NCBI RefSeq assembly: GCF_028649395.1
Contig: NZ_JAQSUW010000007.1
Location: 119,117-183,116, forward strand
Length of the DNA: 64,000 nt
Origin: Pseudomonas sp. Gutcm_11s
GTDB taxonomy: Bacteria; Pseudomonadota; Gammaproteobacteria; Pseudomonadales; Pseudomonadaceae
Direction: 5' to 3'
The position numbers were made by a program, and so were the translations under genes. Positions 52,967 to 62,663 of this stretch are shown one piece after another (positions within the stretch are counted from its first letter, which is position 1; every line of letters begins with the position of its first letter). The notes beneath the pieces are model-generated. The model had not been told where the DNA came from. It saw only the letters and a list, made by a program, of their open reading frames with translations, and did no database searches.

Positions 52967-53767
52967 ATGCACCCTCTGCTGCCCAGTCTTACCGCCGCCG
53001 GCCTGTATGTCGGCGCCACCCTCTATCAGGGATTGCGCTTCTCCCGCCGCCAGGCGCCGGACAAGCGTCTGCTGGGCCTGCTCGGCAGCCTCGCCCTGAT
53101 CGCCCACGCACTGAGCCTCGGCATGCAGCTGCTGCCGGGCAGCGGTCTCAATCTGGACTTCTTCAACGCCTCCAGCCTAATCGCCTGCGCCGTCATCGCC
53201 CTGATCCTGATCGGCACCACGCGCATTCCAGTGGAAAACCTGCTGCTACCGTTGTTCCCGCTCGGCGCACTGACGGTGTTGCTGGCCCAGTTCGCCCCGG
53301 CCGGCACCAGCCAGCCGATCAACGAGGCGCCGGGCATCCTCGCGCACATCCTGCTGTCGATCCTGGCCTATGGGCTGCTGACCATCGCCATGGTCCAGGC
53401 CCTGCTGCTGTCGCTGCAGGACCACCAACTCAAGCACAAGCACCCGTCCGGACTGATCCGCAACTTCCCACCGCTGCAGACCATGGAGAGTCTGCTGTTC
53501 GGCTTCCTCTGGGCTGGCTGGCTGCTGCTGTCGCTGTCGCTGCTGTCCGGCTGGCTGTTCTTCGAGGACCTGTTCGCCCAGCACCTGGTGCACAAGACCG
53601 TGCTATCGTGCATCGCCTGGGTGGTGTTCGCCGTGCTCCTGTGGGGCCGCCACCAGTTGGGCTGGCGCGGGCACAAGGCAATCCGCTGGACCCTGGCCGG
53701 CTTCTGCCTGCTGATGCTGGCCTACTTCGGCAGCAAGCTGGTCCGCGAATTCATCCTGCACATCTGA
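52967..53767 (+). CDS. Inner-membrane protein YpjD-like (cytochrome c assembly domain)
   Basis: 266 residues, start at MHPLLPSLTAAGLYVG because it begins the first membrane helix; no strong ribosome site is visible for any candidate. About 8 membrane segments with the CcsA-type pattern, including VLLAQFAPAGTSQPI and LAHILLSILAYGLLTIAMVQ and a conserved His-rich region AWVVFAVLLWGRHQLGWRGH. Family YpjD; exact role unclear. It is followed by the CorC-like gene with 7 bases between. Confidence 0.85.
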   Translation: MHPLLPSLTAAGLYVGATLYQGLRFSRRQAPDKRLLGLLGSLALIAHALSLGMQLLPGSGLNLDFFNASSLIACAVIALILIGTTRIPVENLLLPLFPLGALTVLLAQFAPAGTSQPINEAPGILAHILLSILAYGLLTIAMVQALLLSLQDHQLKHKHPSGLIRNFPPLQTMESLLFGFLWAGWLLLSLSLLSGWLFFEDLFAQHLVHKTVLSCIAWVVFAVLLWGRHQLGWRGHKAIRWTLAGFCLLMLAYFGSKLVREFILHI

Positions 53768-53774
53768 CGCCGGC

Positions 53775-54656
53775 ATGAACCTCGCCCCCTTCGAGTGGTG
53801 GCTCGGCACCGCGATACTGCTGGCCGGCGCCCTGCTGCTGTTGCGCGACCGCAAGCTGCTGCCCTCCCCCATGCGTCGTACCAGCCGCCAGGATCGCGCC
53901 GCCGGTGCGCCGCGCATCGAACGCCGACGCACACCGCGCAACGGCACGCTGCAAGAGGAACGCCAGCAGCGCCAGCACGCCCTGCTGCAGCTACTGGAGC
54001 TGGAACGAGTCACCGTCGACGACATCATGATCCCGCGCAGCGAGATCATCGGCATCGACCTGGACGACGACCTGCCGCAACTGATCGAACAGCTGCGCGG
54101 CGTCAGCCACACCCGCCTGCCGGTCTACCGTGGCGACATCAACCAGATCGAGGGCATCACCCACATGCGCCGCCTGGCCGCCCTGCTGACGCAGAACCGA
54201 CTGAGCCATGCGACCCTGCTGGAAAGCTGCATCGCGCCCTACTTCGTGCCCAAGGGCACGCCGCTGGGCACCCAGCTGGTGAATTTCCAGAAGGAGAAGC
54301 GCCGCCTCGGCCTGGTGGTCGACGAGTACGGCGACGTGCAGGGCGTTGTGACCCTGGAAGACCTGCTGGACGAGATCATCGGCGACTTCAGCCACATCGA
54401 AGGCGAGGAGAACCCGGACATCCATCCCCAGGAGGATGGCTCGCGCATCATCGACGGCACGGCGAGCATCCGCGAGATCAACAAGGCGCTCGGCTGGCAC
54501 CTGCCCAGCGAGGGCCCGAAGACCCTCAACGGCCTGGTCACCGAGGCTCTGGAGAGCATCCCGGACAGCCCGGTATGCCTGAAGATCGGCCCCTACCGCC
54601 TGGAAATCCTCGAGGCCAGCGAGAACCGCGTACTGCGCGTACGCGCCTGGCAGTAG
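53775..54656 (+). CDS. HlyC/CorC-type CBS-domain protein with only one membrane segment
   Basis: 293 residues. One N-terminal membrane helix (about 8-23: WWLGTAILLAGALLLL), then two CBS domains (VTVDDIMIPRSEIIGID, about 77 onward; RLGLVVDEYGDVQGVVTLEDLLDEIIG, about 178-204), then the CorC_HlyC transporter-associated domain (DGSRIIDGTASIREINKAL onward). The four-helix DUF21 channel domain of full-length CorC/CNNM proteins is missing, so it may be an accessory or regulatory subunit. In the usual Pseudomonas order next to YpjD and ffh. A promoter-like site follows. Confidence 0.87.
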   Translation: MNLAPFEWWLGTAILLAGALLLLRDRKLLPSPMRRTSRQDRAAGAPRIERRRTPRNGTLQEERQQRQHALLQLLELERVTVDDIMIPRSEIIGIDLDDDLPQLIEQLRGVSHTRLPVYRGDINQIEGITHMRRLAALLTQNRLSHATLLESCIAPYFVPKGTPLGTQLVNFQKEKRRLGLVVDEYGDVQGVVTLEDLLDEIIGDFSHIEGEENPDIHPQEDGSRIIDGTASIREINKALGWHLPSEGPKTLNGLVTEALESIPDSPVCLKIGPYRLEILEASENRVLRVRAWQ

Positions 54657-54679
54657 CGGAAAGTCGTAGGCAGCGGCGG

Positions 54680-54709
54680 TTGCCGGCGCTTTTCGCCGCT
54701 TCCTATAAT
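54680..54709 (+). promoter_or_regulatory. Predicted sigma-70 promoter for the MFS gene
   Basis: TTGCCG, 18 bases, then a perfect TATAAT (54704-54709), 183 bases before the MFS ATG. The leader is long and shows no clear riboswitch. Confidence 0.5.
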
Positions 54710-54891
54710 CGCCGCACCGCTTACCCAGCCTCCCGCCAGCCGATCCGCTACCCGCGGCCTTCGCGCCAGCACCTCGGGACCCTGCGCACGCTTCATCCCA
54801 CCGTTCGCAGCCTGCATGCCTTTCCCGCCTATCCGGCAGCATTCCCCCGCCGTTTTCCGCTCCTGCGCGAGCGACAGTCCGGGAATTCCAG

Positions 54892-56211
54892 ATGACCAGC
54901 TCCACCTACGACAGCCAGCTCGAAACACCCGCCACGCCGACCAACTCGCCGGCGCGGGTAGCCACCGCCAGCTTCATCGGCACCGCCATCGAGTTCTACG
55001 ACTTCTACGTCTACGCCACCGCCGCCGCCCTGGTGATCGGTCCGGTGTTCTTCCCGCAGGGCTCGGGCACCGCGCAGATGCTCGCCTCGTTCATCACCTT
55101 CGGCATCGCCTTCCTCGCCCGCCCGCTGGGCTCGGTGCTGTTCGGCCATTTCGGCGACCGCATCGGGCGCAAGTCGACGCTGGTCGCCTCGCTGCTGTTG
55201 ATGGGCGTATCCACCACCCTGATCGGCGTACTGCCGGGCTACGACAGCATCGGCTTCTGGGCGCCGCTGCTGCTCTGCGTGCTGCGCTTCGGCCAGGGGC
55301 TGGGACTGGGCGGCGAATGGGGCGGTGCGGCACTGCTGGCCACCGAGAACGCGCCGCCGGGCAAGCGAGCCTGGTTCGGCATGTTCCCCCAGCTCGGCCC
55401 GTCGATCGGCTTCCTCGCCGCCAACGGCCTGTTCCTCGGCCTGGCCATGGTCCTCGACGACCAGCAGTTCCGCGACTGGGGCTGGCGCATTCCGTTCCTG
55501 CTCAGCGCCGCGCTGGTAGTGGTCGGCCTGTACGTGCGCCTGAAACTGGAGGAGTCGCCGGTGTTCGCCGAGGCAGCTGCGCGCGAGAAACGCACCAAGC
55601 TGCCGCTGGTGGAAACCTTCGCCCACTACTGGCTGCCGGTGACCCTTGGCGCCCTGGCGATGGTGGTGTGCTACGCGCTGTTCTACATCTCCACGGTGTT
55701 CTCGCTCAGCCACGGCACCAGCGTGCTCGGCTACAGCCGCGAGAGCCTCCTCGGCATGCTGTGCTTCGCCGTGCTGTTCATGGCCCTGGCCACGCCGATC
55801 TCGGCCTGGCTCAGCGACCGCTACGGACGCAAGCCGGTGCTGCTGTTCGGCTGCACGCTGGCGATTCTCTCCGGCTTCACCATGCAGCCGCTGCTGAGCC
55901 ACGGCACACCGGAGGCGGTGGCGCTGTTCCTGGCCATCGAGCTGTTCCTCATGGGCTTCACCTTCGCCCCCATGGGCGCGCTGCTGCCGGAGCTGTTCCC
56001 CACCCGCGTGCGCTACACCGGCGCCTCGGCGGCCTACAACCTGGGCGGCATCATCGGCGCCTCGGCGGCGCCCTTCTTCGCCCAGAAGCTGGTGACCCTG
56101 GGTGGCCTGGGTTATGTCGGCGGTTACGTGTCGGTGGCGGCGGCGCTGAGCCTCGGCGCCGTGCTGTTCATTCGCGAGACCCGCGATCAGTCACTCAGCG
56201 AGATTCGCTGA
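54892..56211 (+). CDS. MFS transporter, metabolite:H+ symporter family
   Basis: 439 residues, about 12 membrane helices. The MHS-family marks are GTAIEFYDFYVYATAAALVIGPVFFP, LARPLGSVLFGHFGDRIGRK, and RFGQGLGLGGEWGGAALLATENAP. Relatives take up proline/betaine, shikimate, alpha-ketoglutarate or similar; substrate unknown here. Its stop overlaps the convergent SGNH hydrolase gene by 17 bases, without a terminator between them. Confidence 0.92.
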   Translation: MTSSTYDSQLETPATPTNSPARVATASFIGTAIEFYDFYVYATAAALVIGPVFFPQGSGTAQMLASFITFGIAFLARPLGSVLFGHFGDRIGRKSTLVASLLLMGVSTTLIGVLPGYDSIGFWAPLLLCVLRFGQGLGLGGEWGGAALLATENAPPGKRAWFGMFPQLGPSIGFLAANGLFLGLAMVLDDQQFRDWGWRIPFLLSAALVVVGLYVRLKLEESPVFAEAAAREKRTKLPLVETFAHYWLPVTLGALAMVVCYALFYISTVFSLSHGTSVLGYSRESLLGMLCFAVLFMALATPISAWLSDRYGRKPVLLFGCTLAILSGFTMQPLLSHGTPEAVALFLAIELFLMGFTFAPMGALLPELFPTRVRYTGASAAYNLGGIIGASAAPFFAQKLVTLGGLGYVGGYVSVAAALSLGAVLFIRETRDQSLSEIR

Positions 56212-56923
56212 GGCGCTCGGCCAACTGCTCGGCCCAGACGCGATAGCCCAGGGCCGAGGGGTGGTAGCCGTCGCGCGCCAGATAGTCAGGGCTGAAACGC
56301 AACGCCACCGGCGCATAGGTGGCGCGCTCCTCGGCACTGACTTGTCGCAGCTCGGCATCGAGCAGCGCGGCGCGCCGCCCGAGCAGCTGGCGCAACAGCC
56401 AGGGCAAGGCACTGAAATGCTGGATCGGCGGCACGCCGGTGAACACCACCCGCTCGCCTCGCGCGCTCAGGGCACGACTGAGCGCGCGCAACGACTGCTG
56501 CCAACGCGTCAGTGAACTGAGATGGGTGGTGTCGTTGACGCCGAACACCAGCAGCACCAGGTCCGCCGGTTCGCTCAAAGCCAGTGGTAGCAGCCGCTCG
56601 CAGGCCTCACCCGCGGTGATGCCGTTCTCGCCGCAGGCGCGCCAGGCTACCGGTCGCCCGAGGCGCGCAGCCAGCGCCTGGGCCAGCTGGCCGGCCAGAG
56701 CAGCCTCCTGGGCCTCGACGCCGACGCCGGCCACCGTCGATTCACCGATCAGCAGCAGACGCAGCGGCTCACCCGCCCACTCGACACCGGCCAGGCCACT
56801 CTGCGCGCCCGCCGCCTCCGGCAGGCGCAGCGCCGTGCGCCGGGTCCACAAGGCCTGCGGCAGGGCAATCGGCGCCAGGGCCAGCAGCAGCCCCCACCAC
56901 AGCCCCGCGCGCAGACGGCTCAC
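56195..56923 (-). CDS. SGNH/GDSL-type hydrolase with N-terminal membrane segment
   Basis: 242 residues starting with GTG. A hydrophobic N-terminus (about 7-23) implies a periplasmic, anchored enzyme. The SGNH pattern is visible: block [18 protein letters not shown] (Ser, ~58), the Gly in [14 protein letters not shown], the Asn in [14 protein letters not shown], and the Asp/His in [18 protein letters not shown]. It hydrolyses short esters of unknown origin. The start overlaps the purT stop as GTGA. Confidence 0.87.
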   Translation of the reverse strand: MSRLRAGLWWGLLLALAPIALPQALWTRRTALRLPEAAGAQSGLAGVEWAGEPLRLLLIGESTVAGVGVEAQEAALAGQLAQALAARLGRPVAWRACGENGITAGEACERLLPLALSEPADLVLLVFGVNDTTHLSSLTRWQQSLRALSRALSARGERVVFTGVPPIQHFSALPWLLRQLLGRRAALLDAELRQVSAEERATYAPVALRFSPDYLARDGYHPSALGYRVWAEQLAERLSESR

Positions 56924-58101
56924 AGCTCGACCTGGACCGCCTCGGACGCACGCACGGCCTTGGCGCGTGCCGCCTCGATGCTCTCGTCGCGGGCCAGGGT
57001 CACACCCATGCGCCGCTGGCCGCTGACCTCCGGCTTACCGAACAGACGCAGCGCGGTGTCCGCCTCGGCCAGGGCTGCACCGAGGTTGGCGAAGGCCACC
57101 TGGCGCGACTCGCCCTCGACCAGGATTACCGAGGAGGCGGACGGGCCGAACTGGCGGATAGTCGGGATCGGCAGGCCGAGGATCGCCCGCGCGTGCAGGG
57201 CAAACTCGGACAGGTCCTGGGAGATCAGGGTGACCAGGCCGGTGTCGTGCGGACGCGGAGATACTTCGCTGAACCACACCTGATCGCCCTTGATGAACAG
57301 CTCCACGCCGAACAGGCCACGGCCGCCGAGGGCCTCGGTCACCGCCAAGGCAACGCGCTCGGACTCGGCCAGAGCCTTGGCGCTCATCGCCTGCGGCTGC
57401 CAGGACTCGTGGTAGTCGCCCTTGACCTGGCGGTGGCCGACCGGCGCGCAGAACGAGGTGCCGCCGATGTGGCGCACGGTGAGCAGGGTGATCTCGTAGT
57501 CGAAGTCGATGAATCCCTCGACGATCACCCGGCCCTTGCCGGCGCGGCCGCCTTCCTGGGCGTAATCCCAGGAAGCCTGCAGGTCGGCGTCGCTCTTCAG
57601 CACGCTCTGGCCCTTGCCGGAGGAGCTCATGATCGGCTTGACCACGCAGGGATAGCCGACCGATTTCACCGCCTCGGCATAGGCATCAAAGGTATCGGCG
57701 AAGTGGTAGGGCGAGGTCGGCAGGCCCAGCTCTTCGGCGGCCAGGCGACGGATGCCCTCGCGGTTCATGGTCAGCTTGGCGGCGCGCGCGGTGGGTACCA
57801 CGGTGAAGCCTTCGGCTTCCAGCTCGACCAGGGTATCGGTGGCGATGGCCTCGATCTCCGGCACGATGTAGTGCGGCTTCTCCGCCTCGATCACCGCACG
57901 CAGGGCGGCACCGTCGAGCATGCTGATCACGTGGCTGCGGTGCGCCACCTGCATGGCCGGGGCGTCGGCGTAGCGGTCGACGGCGATCACCTCGCAGCCC
58001 AGGCGTTGCAGCTCGATCACCACTTCCTTGCCCAGCTCGCCGGAGCCACAGAGCAGGACGCGGGTCGCGGTGGGCGACAAGGGGGTACCGATACGGGGCA
58101 T
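56920..58101 (-). CDS. purT: Formate-dependent phosphoribosylglycinamide formyltransferase
   Basis: 393 residues, the length of E. coli PurT (392). The start [20 protein letters not shown] (58101) is the conserved N-terminus. ATP-grasp domain: [51 protein letters not shown], and [26 protein letters not shown]. It makes FGAR from GAR, formate and ATP in purine synthesis. Operon order is purT then the SGNH hydrolase. Confidence 0.97.
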   Translation of the reverse strand: MPRIGTPLSPTATRVLLCGSGELGKEVVIELQRLGCEVIAVDRYADAPAMQVAHRSHVISMLDGAALRAVIEAEKPHYIVPEIEAIATDTLVELEAEGFTVVPTARAAKLTMNREGIRRLAAEELGLPTSPYHFADTFDAYAEAVKSVGYPCVVKPIMSSSGKGQSVLKSDADLQASWDYAQEGGRAGKGRVIVEGFIDFDYEITLLTVRHIGGTSFCAPVGHRQVKGDYHESWQPQAMSAKALAESERVALAVTEALGGRGLFGVELFIKGDQVWFSEVSPRPHDTGLVTLISQDLSEFALHARAILGLPIPTIRQFGPSASSVILVEGESRQVAFANLGAALAEADTALRLFGKPEVSGQRRMGVTLARDESIEAARAKAVRASEAVQVEL

Positions 58102-58133
58102 GCGGATGTCCTCGGAAAAGGGAGAAAAGGAAT

Positions 58134-58340
58134 TCAGGGGCGTGCAGGCTGCTGCAGGAACTGCCCGGCGGCGCGGGTGCGCTCGATGCAGTGCTGCAGC
58201 ACTTCGCGGCGTTCGTCGTTGCTCATGCGGCCCCAGCGGGTGATCTCGTCCGCCGTGCGCTGACAACCGATGCAGATATCGTGATCGTCCAGCGCGCAGA
58301 CACTCACGCAGGGCGACTTGACCGGGCGTTCGTCGCTCAC
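58134..58340 (-). CDS. DUF1289 small cysteine-rich protein
   Basis: 68 residues, GTG start overlapping the carbonic-anhydrase-like stop as [30 protein letters not shown] gives the family's Cys pairs (CxxxC then CxxC), probably a small zinc or iron site. [15 protein letters not shown] follows. Function unknown; in the family it often sits with fumarate- or Nudix-type genes. Confidence 0.9.
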   Translation of the reverse strand: MSDERPVKSPCVSVCALDDHDICIGCQRTADEITRWGRMSNDERREVLQHCIERTRAAGQFLQQPARP

Positions 58341-58861
58341 GCGTCGTCCTCGACCAGGTCGCGGGCGTAGCGCTGGGCGTTGTGCACGTAGTGGGCGGCG
58401 CTGCCTTCGAGCATCTTTTTCTGCTGCTCGGTGAGCTCGCGCACCACCTTGCCCGGGCTGCCCATCACCAGGCTGCCGTCAGGAATCACCTTGCCCTCGG
58501 GGATCAGGCTATTGGCGCCGATGATGCAGTACTTGCCGATCTTGGCGCCGTTGAGGATCACCGCGTTGATGCCGATCAGGCTGTAATCGTCCACGCTACA
58601 GCCGTGCATCATCACGTTGTGGCCGACGGTGACGCCCTTGCCGAGGGTCAGCGGGAAGCCCATGTCGGTGTGCATCACAGTGCCGTCCTGCACGTTGCTG
58701 TTCTCGCCGATATGGATCAGTTCGTTGTCGCCACGCAGCACGGCGCCGAACCAGACGTTGGCGCCCTGCTCCAGGCGCACCTTGCCGATCACGGCTGCGG
58801 TCGGGGCAATCCAGCTTTCGGGATGGGCGTCGACACGGGCATCGCCCAGGCGGTATTTCAT
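58337..58861 (-). CDS. Gamma-type carbonic-anhydrase-family protein (left-handed beta helix)
   Basis: 174 residues of hexapeptide repeats. Likely metal His are in VMHTDMGF, and [10 protein letters not shown] (about 68-95). [29 protein letters not shown] and [12 protein letters not shown] are YrdA/CaiE marks. Carbonic anhydrase activity is not proven for these shorter members. Operon with a Nudix gene 13 bases upstream and the DUF1289 gene after it. Confidence 0.93.
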   Translation of the reverse strand: MKYRLGDARVDAHPESWIAPTAAVIGKVRLEQGANVWFGAVLRGDNELIHIGENSNVQDGTVMHTDMGFPLTLGKGVTVGHNVMMHGCSVDDYSLIGINAVILNGAKIGKYCIIGANSLIPEGKVIPDGSLVMGSPGKVVRELTEQQKKMLEGSAAHYVHNAQRYARDLVEDDA

Positions 58862-58874
58862 CGGGAATTTCCTC

Positions 58875-59483
58875 TCAGACCTTGATGACCCGGACCGAGG
58901 GCTGCGGTGGCCGCTCCAGGTCGATACCGGCGTCGAACGCCAGATTGACCAGTTCGACGATCATCACCGCCGTCAGGCCCCAGATCTTGTAGTTGTCGTA
59001 GTGGTAGCAGGGCACGTACCAGCTGCGCCCCTCGTAATCGATGCGGTGGGTGACCTCGCGCGGGCTGTCGAGGAAGAAACGCAACGGCACGGAGAACACC
59101 GCGGCGATCTCGTCGTCATTGGGCCGGTACTCGACGTAGTCCGGCACCACACCGACCCAAGGCGTGACCTGGATGCCGAAGCGCGACACCAGCGGACTCA
59201 GCGGGCCAACCAGCTCTACCAGGCCGGGCGGCAGGCCCACCTCTTCCTCCGCCTCGCGCAGGGCGGTGAAGGCCAGGTCGGGGTCGGTGGCATCGCGACG
59301 CCCACCGGGGAAGGCCACCTCGCCGCCGTGGGTGGACAGGCCGCTGGCGCGCAGGGTCAGCACCAGTTCCGGCTCGTCACTGCGGGTCAGCGGCACCAGC
59401 ACGGCCGCCTCGGGGTGGCGCTGGTCGGTCTCCAGGATGCGCGGGCTGTGGCCGCGCACACGCTGCAGGAGCTCGTCGAGCAT
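58875..59483 (-). CDS. CoA-pyrophosphatase-type Nudix hydrolase
   Basis: 202 residues, start at [14 protein letters not shown] (59483). Nudix box [15 protein letters not shown] then [12 protein letters not shown], and the family segment [10 protein letters not shown] after the box. It cleaves CoA or similar dinucleotides to 4'-phosphopantetheine and 3',5'-ADP. In-frame codons upstream are unlike the family. It leads an operon with the gamma carbonic-anhydrase-like and DUF1289 genes; a second Nudix gene diverges from it. Confidence 0.9.
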   Translation of the reverse strand: MLDELLQRVRGHSPRILETDQRHPEAAVLVPLTRSDEPELVLTLRASGLSTHGGEVAFPGGRRDATDPDLAFTALREAEEEVGLPPGLVELVGPLSPLVSRFGIQVTPWVGVVPDYVEYRPNDDEIAAVFSVPLRFFLDSPREVTHRIDYEGRSWYVPCYHYDNYKIWGLTAVMIVELVNLAFDAGIDLERPPQPSVRVIKV

Positions 59484-59619
59484 GATTGTTCTCGGTCCTT
59501 TTCTTCTGCCTGGCATCATGGCACGAAGGCGCTGCCCGCCCAAGACCCGCAGATCGTCGGCCGGCTTGCCGCCATCCCGACACAGCGCCAAGATGGGCGA
59601 CGATCCAGGAGAAATCAGC

Positions 59620-60165
59620 ATGAAGTTCTGCAGCCAGTGCGGCAGCCCGGTGGAGCAGCGCATTCCCCAGGGTGACAACCGTCTGCGCTTCGTCTGCCCG
59701 CAGTGCCAGACCATCCACTACCAGAACCCGCGCATCGTCGCCGGCTGCCTGCCGGTATGGGGCGAGCAGGTGCTGCTGTGCCGCCGCGCCATAGAGCCGC
59801 GCCGCGGCTACTGGACGCTGCCGGCCGGCTTCATGGAGAACGGCGAGACCATGGCCGAGGCGGCCATGCGCGAGACCGACGAGGAAGCTTGTGCGCGGGT
59901 GCGCGACCTGCATCTCTACACCCTGTTCGACCTGCCGCACATCAGCCAGCTCTATGTGTTCTTCCGCGCCGAACTGGTCGACCTGGACTTCTGCGCCGGA
60001 GATGAAAGCCTGGAGGTAAAGCTGTTCCACGAGCATGAGGTGCCGTGGCAGGAACTGGCCTTCCCGACCGTGGGTCGTACCCTGAAGTGCTACTTCGCCG
60101 ACCGCCGCGACCAGCACTATCCGATCCGCAACGAAGGCATGGCCGCGCTGCGCCCAGGCGACTGA
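59620..60165 (+). CDS. Nudix hydrolase with N-terminal zinc ribbon (NudC-like short form)
   Basis: 181 residues, start at MKFCSQCGSPV, AGGAG ahead. Zinc ribbon C4-C7-C26-C29, then the Nudix box GFMENGETMAEAAMRETDEE (about 68-87). Shorter than NADH pyrophosphatase NudC (~260) because the N-terminal domain is missing. It probably hydrolyses ADP-ribose or a small nucleotide. It is divergent from the CoA-type Nudix gene, and DUF2789 follows. Confidence 0.92.
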   Translation: MKFCSQCGSPVEQRIPQGDNRLRFVCPQCQTIHYQNPRIVAGCLPVWGEQVLLCRRAIEPRRGYWTLPAGFMENGETMAEAAMRETDEEACARVRDLHLYTLFDLPHISQLYVFFRAELVDLDFCAGDESLEVKLFHEHEVPWQELAFPTVGRTLKCYFADRRDQHYPIRNEGMAALRPGD

Positions 60166-60217
60166 CGGCGTCTATAGTCCTTCCTGCATCTTCAGATCGA
60201 CCTACCGGGAGGGACTC

Positions 60218-60448
60218 ATGGACACCAGCAAGCACAACTTCAGCGGCCTGTTCAAACAGCTCGGCCTGCCCAACGACAAGGCCGATATCGAGACTTTCCT
60301 GCGCGAACACCGCCTGGCCGAAGGTCAGGCCCTGCCCAAGGCGGCCTTCTGGAACAAGGCCCAGTCGCAGTTCCTCACCGAGGCCCTGGCCAACGACTCG
60401 GACTGGGCGGAGGTAGTCGACGAACTGGCCGTACTGCTGTCGCCCTGA
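60218..60448 (+). CDS. DUF2789-family protein
   Basis: 76 residues. MDTSKHNFSGLFKQLGLPND then IETFLREHRLAEGQALPKA and WNKAQSQFLTEALANDSDWA match DUF2789, a helical family of unknown function common in Pseudomonas. GGGAGGGACTC is a strong ribosome site. Confidence 0.9.
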   Translation: MDTSKHNFSGLFKQLGLPNDKADIETFLREHRLAEGQALPKAAFWNKAQSQFLTEALANDSDWAEVVDELAVLLSP

Positions 60449-60449
60449 G

Positions 60450-61334
60450 TCAGAGCGCCAGGGGCAGACGCAGCAGGCTGGCGGCGATCTGCGGATCGTC
60501 CGCATCGGTGACCAGCAGCAGGCTGCCGTCTTCCGCCAGGGCGATTCCCTCCACCTTCCACTCCCCGTCCAGCTGCGCCACCCGCCGCACCTCGCCGTCA
60601 CGCTCGACGAGGCCGATCAGCGTGCCCAGGCAGGCGCCATCGTTGTAACTGTCCGCCGTGTTCTCGGCCACCGCGCTGAACAGCCAGCGGCCATCCGCCA
60701 GCGCCGCGCCATCGGTGAAGCCCAGGGCCACGCCGTCCAGTTCGCCCAGCTCGAGCGGCTGGATGGATTGCGGTGCGGGGGCCACGCGCTCACCCAACAG
60801 CCAGCCGCGCAGCTCGCCCCAGTCATAGCGCACGGAGGCATTCGTCGCCTGGCCCTGGTTGCCACGCTGCAGCAGGAGGAATTCCTCACCGAGGAGGAAG
60901 CCGCCCTCGATATTCAACTCCGTGAAATGCGCGTGCAGCGGCCGATACAGTGGGGCCAGATCGATCAGCCGCGGCTGGCCGCCCTCCTCCAGCCCCAGCA
61001 GCACACCACGCTGGCGTCCCTCCGTGGAACCGGAGCCCAAAGCCAGCAAGGCCCCCGTCACGAACTCCGGCATGGCCGGCAGCAGCGCCAGTACTTCGAG
61101 ATCCGGCTTGGCCGCCTTGCGCGCCTTCTTCTCCACGGGCAGCTCGCCATCGAACAGGCGCAGCAGGCTGCCGCCGTGCGGATCGTCGAGACTGAAGCGG
61201 CCCAGGTGCAACTCGTCGTCGGCGACCACGAACAGGCTGCGACCCACACGCACCAGGGCACTGGCCGCACTCAGATGATCACCCTGCACCCCAGTGGGCA
61301 GACGCAGGTGACGCAGCAGCTCGGGTTGGGACAT
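60450..61334 (-). CDS. Conserved hypothetical protein, probable beta-propeller
   Basis: 294 residues, start at MSQPELLRHLRLPTG with GGAGTCGGCG ahead. No signal peptide. Repeated short-strand blocks (LFVVADDELHLGRFSLDDP, GEEFLLLQRGNQ, DGAALADGRWLFSAVAE, GIALAEDGSLLLVTDADDP) look like a propeller with acidic loops. No catalytic motif is clear. It converges on DUF2789, 1 base apart, with no terminator. I do not recognise the family with certainty. Confidence 0.7.
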   Translation of the reverse strand: MSQPELLRHLRLPTGVQGDHLSAASALVRVGRSLFVVADDELHLGRFSLDDPHGGSLLRLFDGELPVEKKARKAAKPDLEVLALLPAMPEFVTGALLALGSGSTEGRQRGVLLGLEEGGQPRLIDLAPLYRPLHAHFTELNIEGGFLLGEEFLLLQRGNQGQATNASVRYDWGELRGWLLGERVAPAPQSIQPLELGELDGVALGFTDGAALADGRWLFSAVAENTADSYNDGACLGTLIGLVERDGEVRRVAQLDGEWKVEGIALAEDGSLLLVTDADDPQIAASLLRLPLAL

Positions 61335-61491
61335 CGCCGACTCCATGGGCAGATTGTGCTTCGTCGCCGATCCTAACTAGCACACCATCCGACTGGCGAG
61401 GATTGAACATCATCGGCGGCATAGGCAGACTCTCGCGCTATAACAACCTGATCCATCAGGGCCAACACTGATACACCCCCGGAACATCGCA

Positions 61492-61995
61492 ATGCGCTGG
61501 CTGCTCGCCCTACTCTGCATCACCCTCACCGGCCTGTCCCAGGCCACCCCGGCCCCCACACCTAGTGGCAAGTCGGTGGACAAGGTGTTGGTCCTCAAAT
61601 CCGAACGCAAACTGCACCTGATGGGGCGCGGCGAGGTACTCAAGTCCTACCGCATCTCGCTGGGCAAGATCCCCACCGGCGCCAAGGTGCGCGAGGGCGA
61701 CCTGCGTACGCCGGAAGGCTTCTACTGGATCGACTGGCGCAAGACCAGCGACAAGTACAACCTGTCCATGCACATCTCCTACCCCAACGCCCGCGACGCC
61801 GCCAATGCGCGCACCAAGGGCGTTTCCGCCGGCGGCATGATCATGATCCACGGCACGCCGCTGGACGATGAGTACCCCGAGTGGTTCTTCAACACCCTGG
61901 ACTGGACCGAGGGCTGCATCGCCATGCGTAACGCCGACATGCGCGAAGTCTGGAGCATGGTGCAGGACGGCACGCTGATCGAGATCCGCCCCTGA
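61492..61995 (+). CDS. L,D-transpeptidase (YkuD family)
   Basis: 167 residues. Signal peptide MRWLLALLCITLTGLSQA (about 18 residues). One YkuD domain: KSYRISLGKIPTG, HISYPNARDAANAR, GGMIMIHGTPL (conserved His) and DWTEGCIAMRNADM with the catalytic Cys in EGCIAMRN. Such enzymes make 3-3 cross-links or attach lipoprotein to peptidoglycan in the periplasm, or edit it. Terminator after the stop. Confidence 0.9.
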   Translation: MRWLLALLCITLTGLSQATPAPTPSGKSVDKVLVLKSERKLHLMGRGEVLKSYRISLGKIPTGAKVREGDLRTPEGFYWIDWRKTSDKYNLSMHISYPNARDAANARTKGVSAGGMIMIHGTPLDDEYPEWFFNTLDWTEGCIAMRNADMREVWSMVQDGTLIEIRP

Positions 61996-62019
61996 CGATT
62001 GGCTGCGCAAGAAACGAAC

Positions 62020-62042
62020 AAGGCGCCTGCGGGCGCCTTTTT
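62020..62042 (+). terminator. Terminator after the L,D-transpeptidase gene
   Basis: Stem AGGCGCC-TGCG-GGCGCCT followed by TTTT. Confidence 0.88.
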
Positions 62043-62067
62043 CATGCGCGGGATTTGCCGGGAGATA

Positions 62068-62094
62068 ATTTGCGCGATAAATTATTGTGCAAAT
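62068..62094. promoter_or_regulatory. Candidate OhrR operator upstream of ohrR
   Basis: ATTTGCGC (62068-62075) and GTGCAAAT (62087-62094) are inverted 8-base arms with one mismatch, in an AT-rich stretch 20 bases before the ohrR ATG. The core TTGCGCG recurs in front of ohr. Confidence 0.6.
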
Positions 62095-62114
62095 ATTGAT
62101 CAGAGGAACCCGCC

Positions 62115-62564
62115 ATGAAAGCCCCCCAGTCCTGCGCGGCCCTGCAACTGGACAACCAGTTGTGCTTCGCCCTGCACTCCACCTCGCTGCTGATGACCAA
62201 GGCCTACAAACCCATGCTGCAGAGCATCGGTCTGACCTATCCGCAATACCTGGCCATGCTGGTGCTGTGGGAAGGCGACGGCATCACCGTGGGCGACATC
62301 AGCGCGCGCCTGCTCACCGACCCGGGCTCGCTGACGCCCCTGCTCAAGCGCCTGGAGGCCGAGGGCATGCTCACCCGCACCCGCAGCAGCGCCGACGAGC
62401 GCGTGGTGGAGCTGCGCCTGACCGACAAGGGCCGCAGCCTACAGCAAGAGGCCGAGCGCTTCCCCGCGTGCATTCTCGAAGCCAGCGGCATGACCCTGGA
62501 GCAGATTGGCGCCCTCAAGGACCAGATAGTCGCCCTGCGTAGCGAGTTGCAGAAGTCCGTCTGA
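62115..62564 (+). CDS. ohrR: MarR-family organic peroxide sensor OhrR
   Basis: 149 residues. LDNQLCFALHS at 12-22 carries the peroxide-sensing Cys (C17 here), the mark of OhrR. Winged helix-turn-helix: YPQYLAMLVLWEGDGITVGD, DPGSLTPLLKRLEAEGMLTR and RSSADERVVELRLTDKGRSL. Oxidation of the Cys releases it from DNA and induces ohr, the next gene downstream. Its own promoter carries a matching inverted repeat. Confidence 0.94.
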   Translation: MKAPQSCAALQLDNQLCFALHSTSLLMTKAYKPMLQSIGLTYPQYLAMLVLWEGDGITVGDISARLLTDPGSLTPLLKRLEAEGMLTRTRSSADERVVELRLTDKGRSLQQEAERFPACILEASGMTLEQIGALKDQIVALRSELQKSV

Positions 62565-62663
62565 CCCCCGCCGCCGCCCGCTCGGGCGGCGCCTGCCACA
62601 CCTCGCCGCCCCGCTTATTTCCAATCGATCGAATTCTCAGAGCCAATTCATCTAACAATTAAC

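Noticed and set aside
54710..54891. Riboswitch in the long MFS leader
   Set aside because: No recognisable conserved core; the stretch is C-rich and unstructured by eye.
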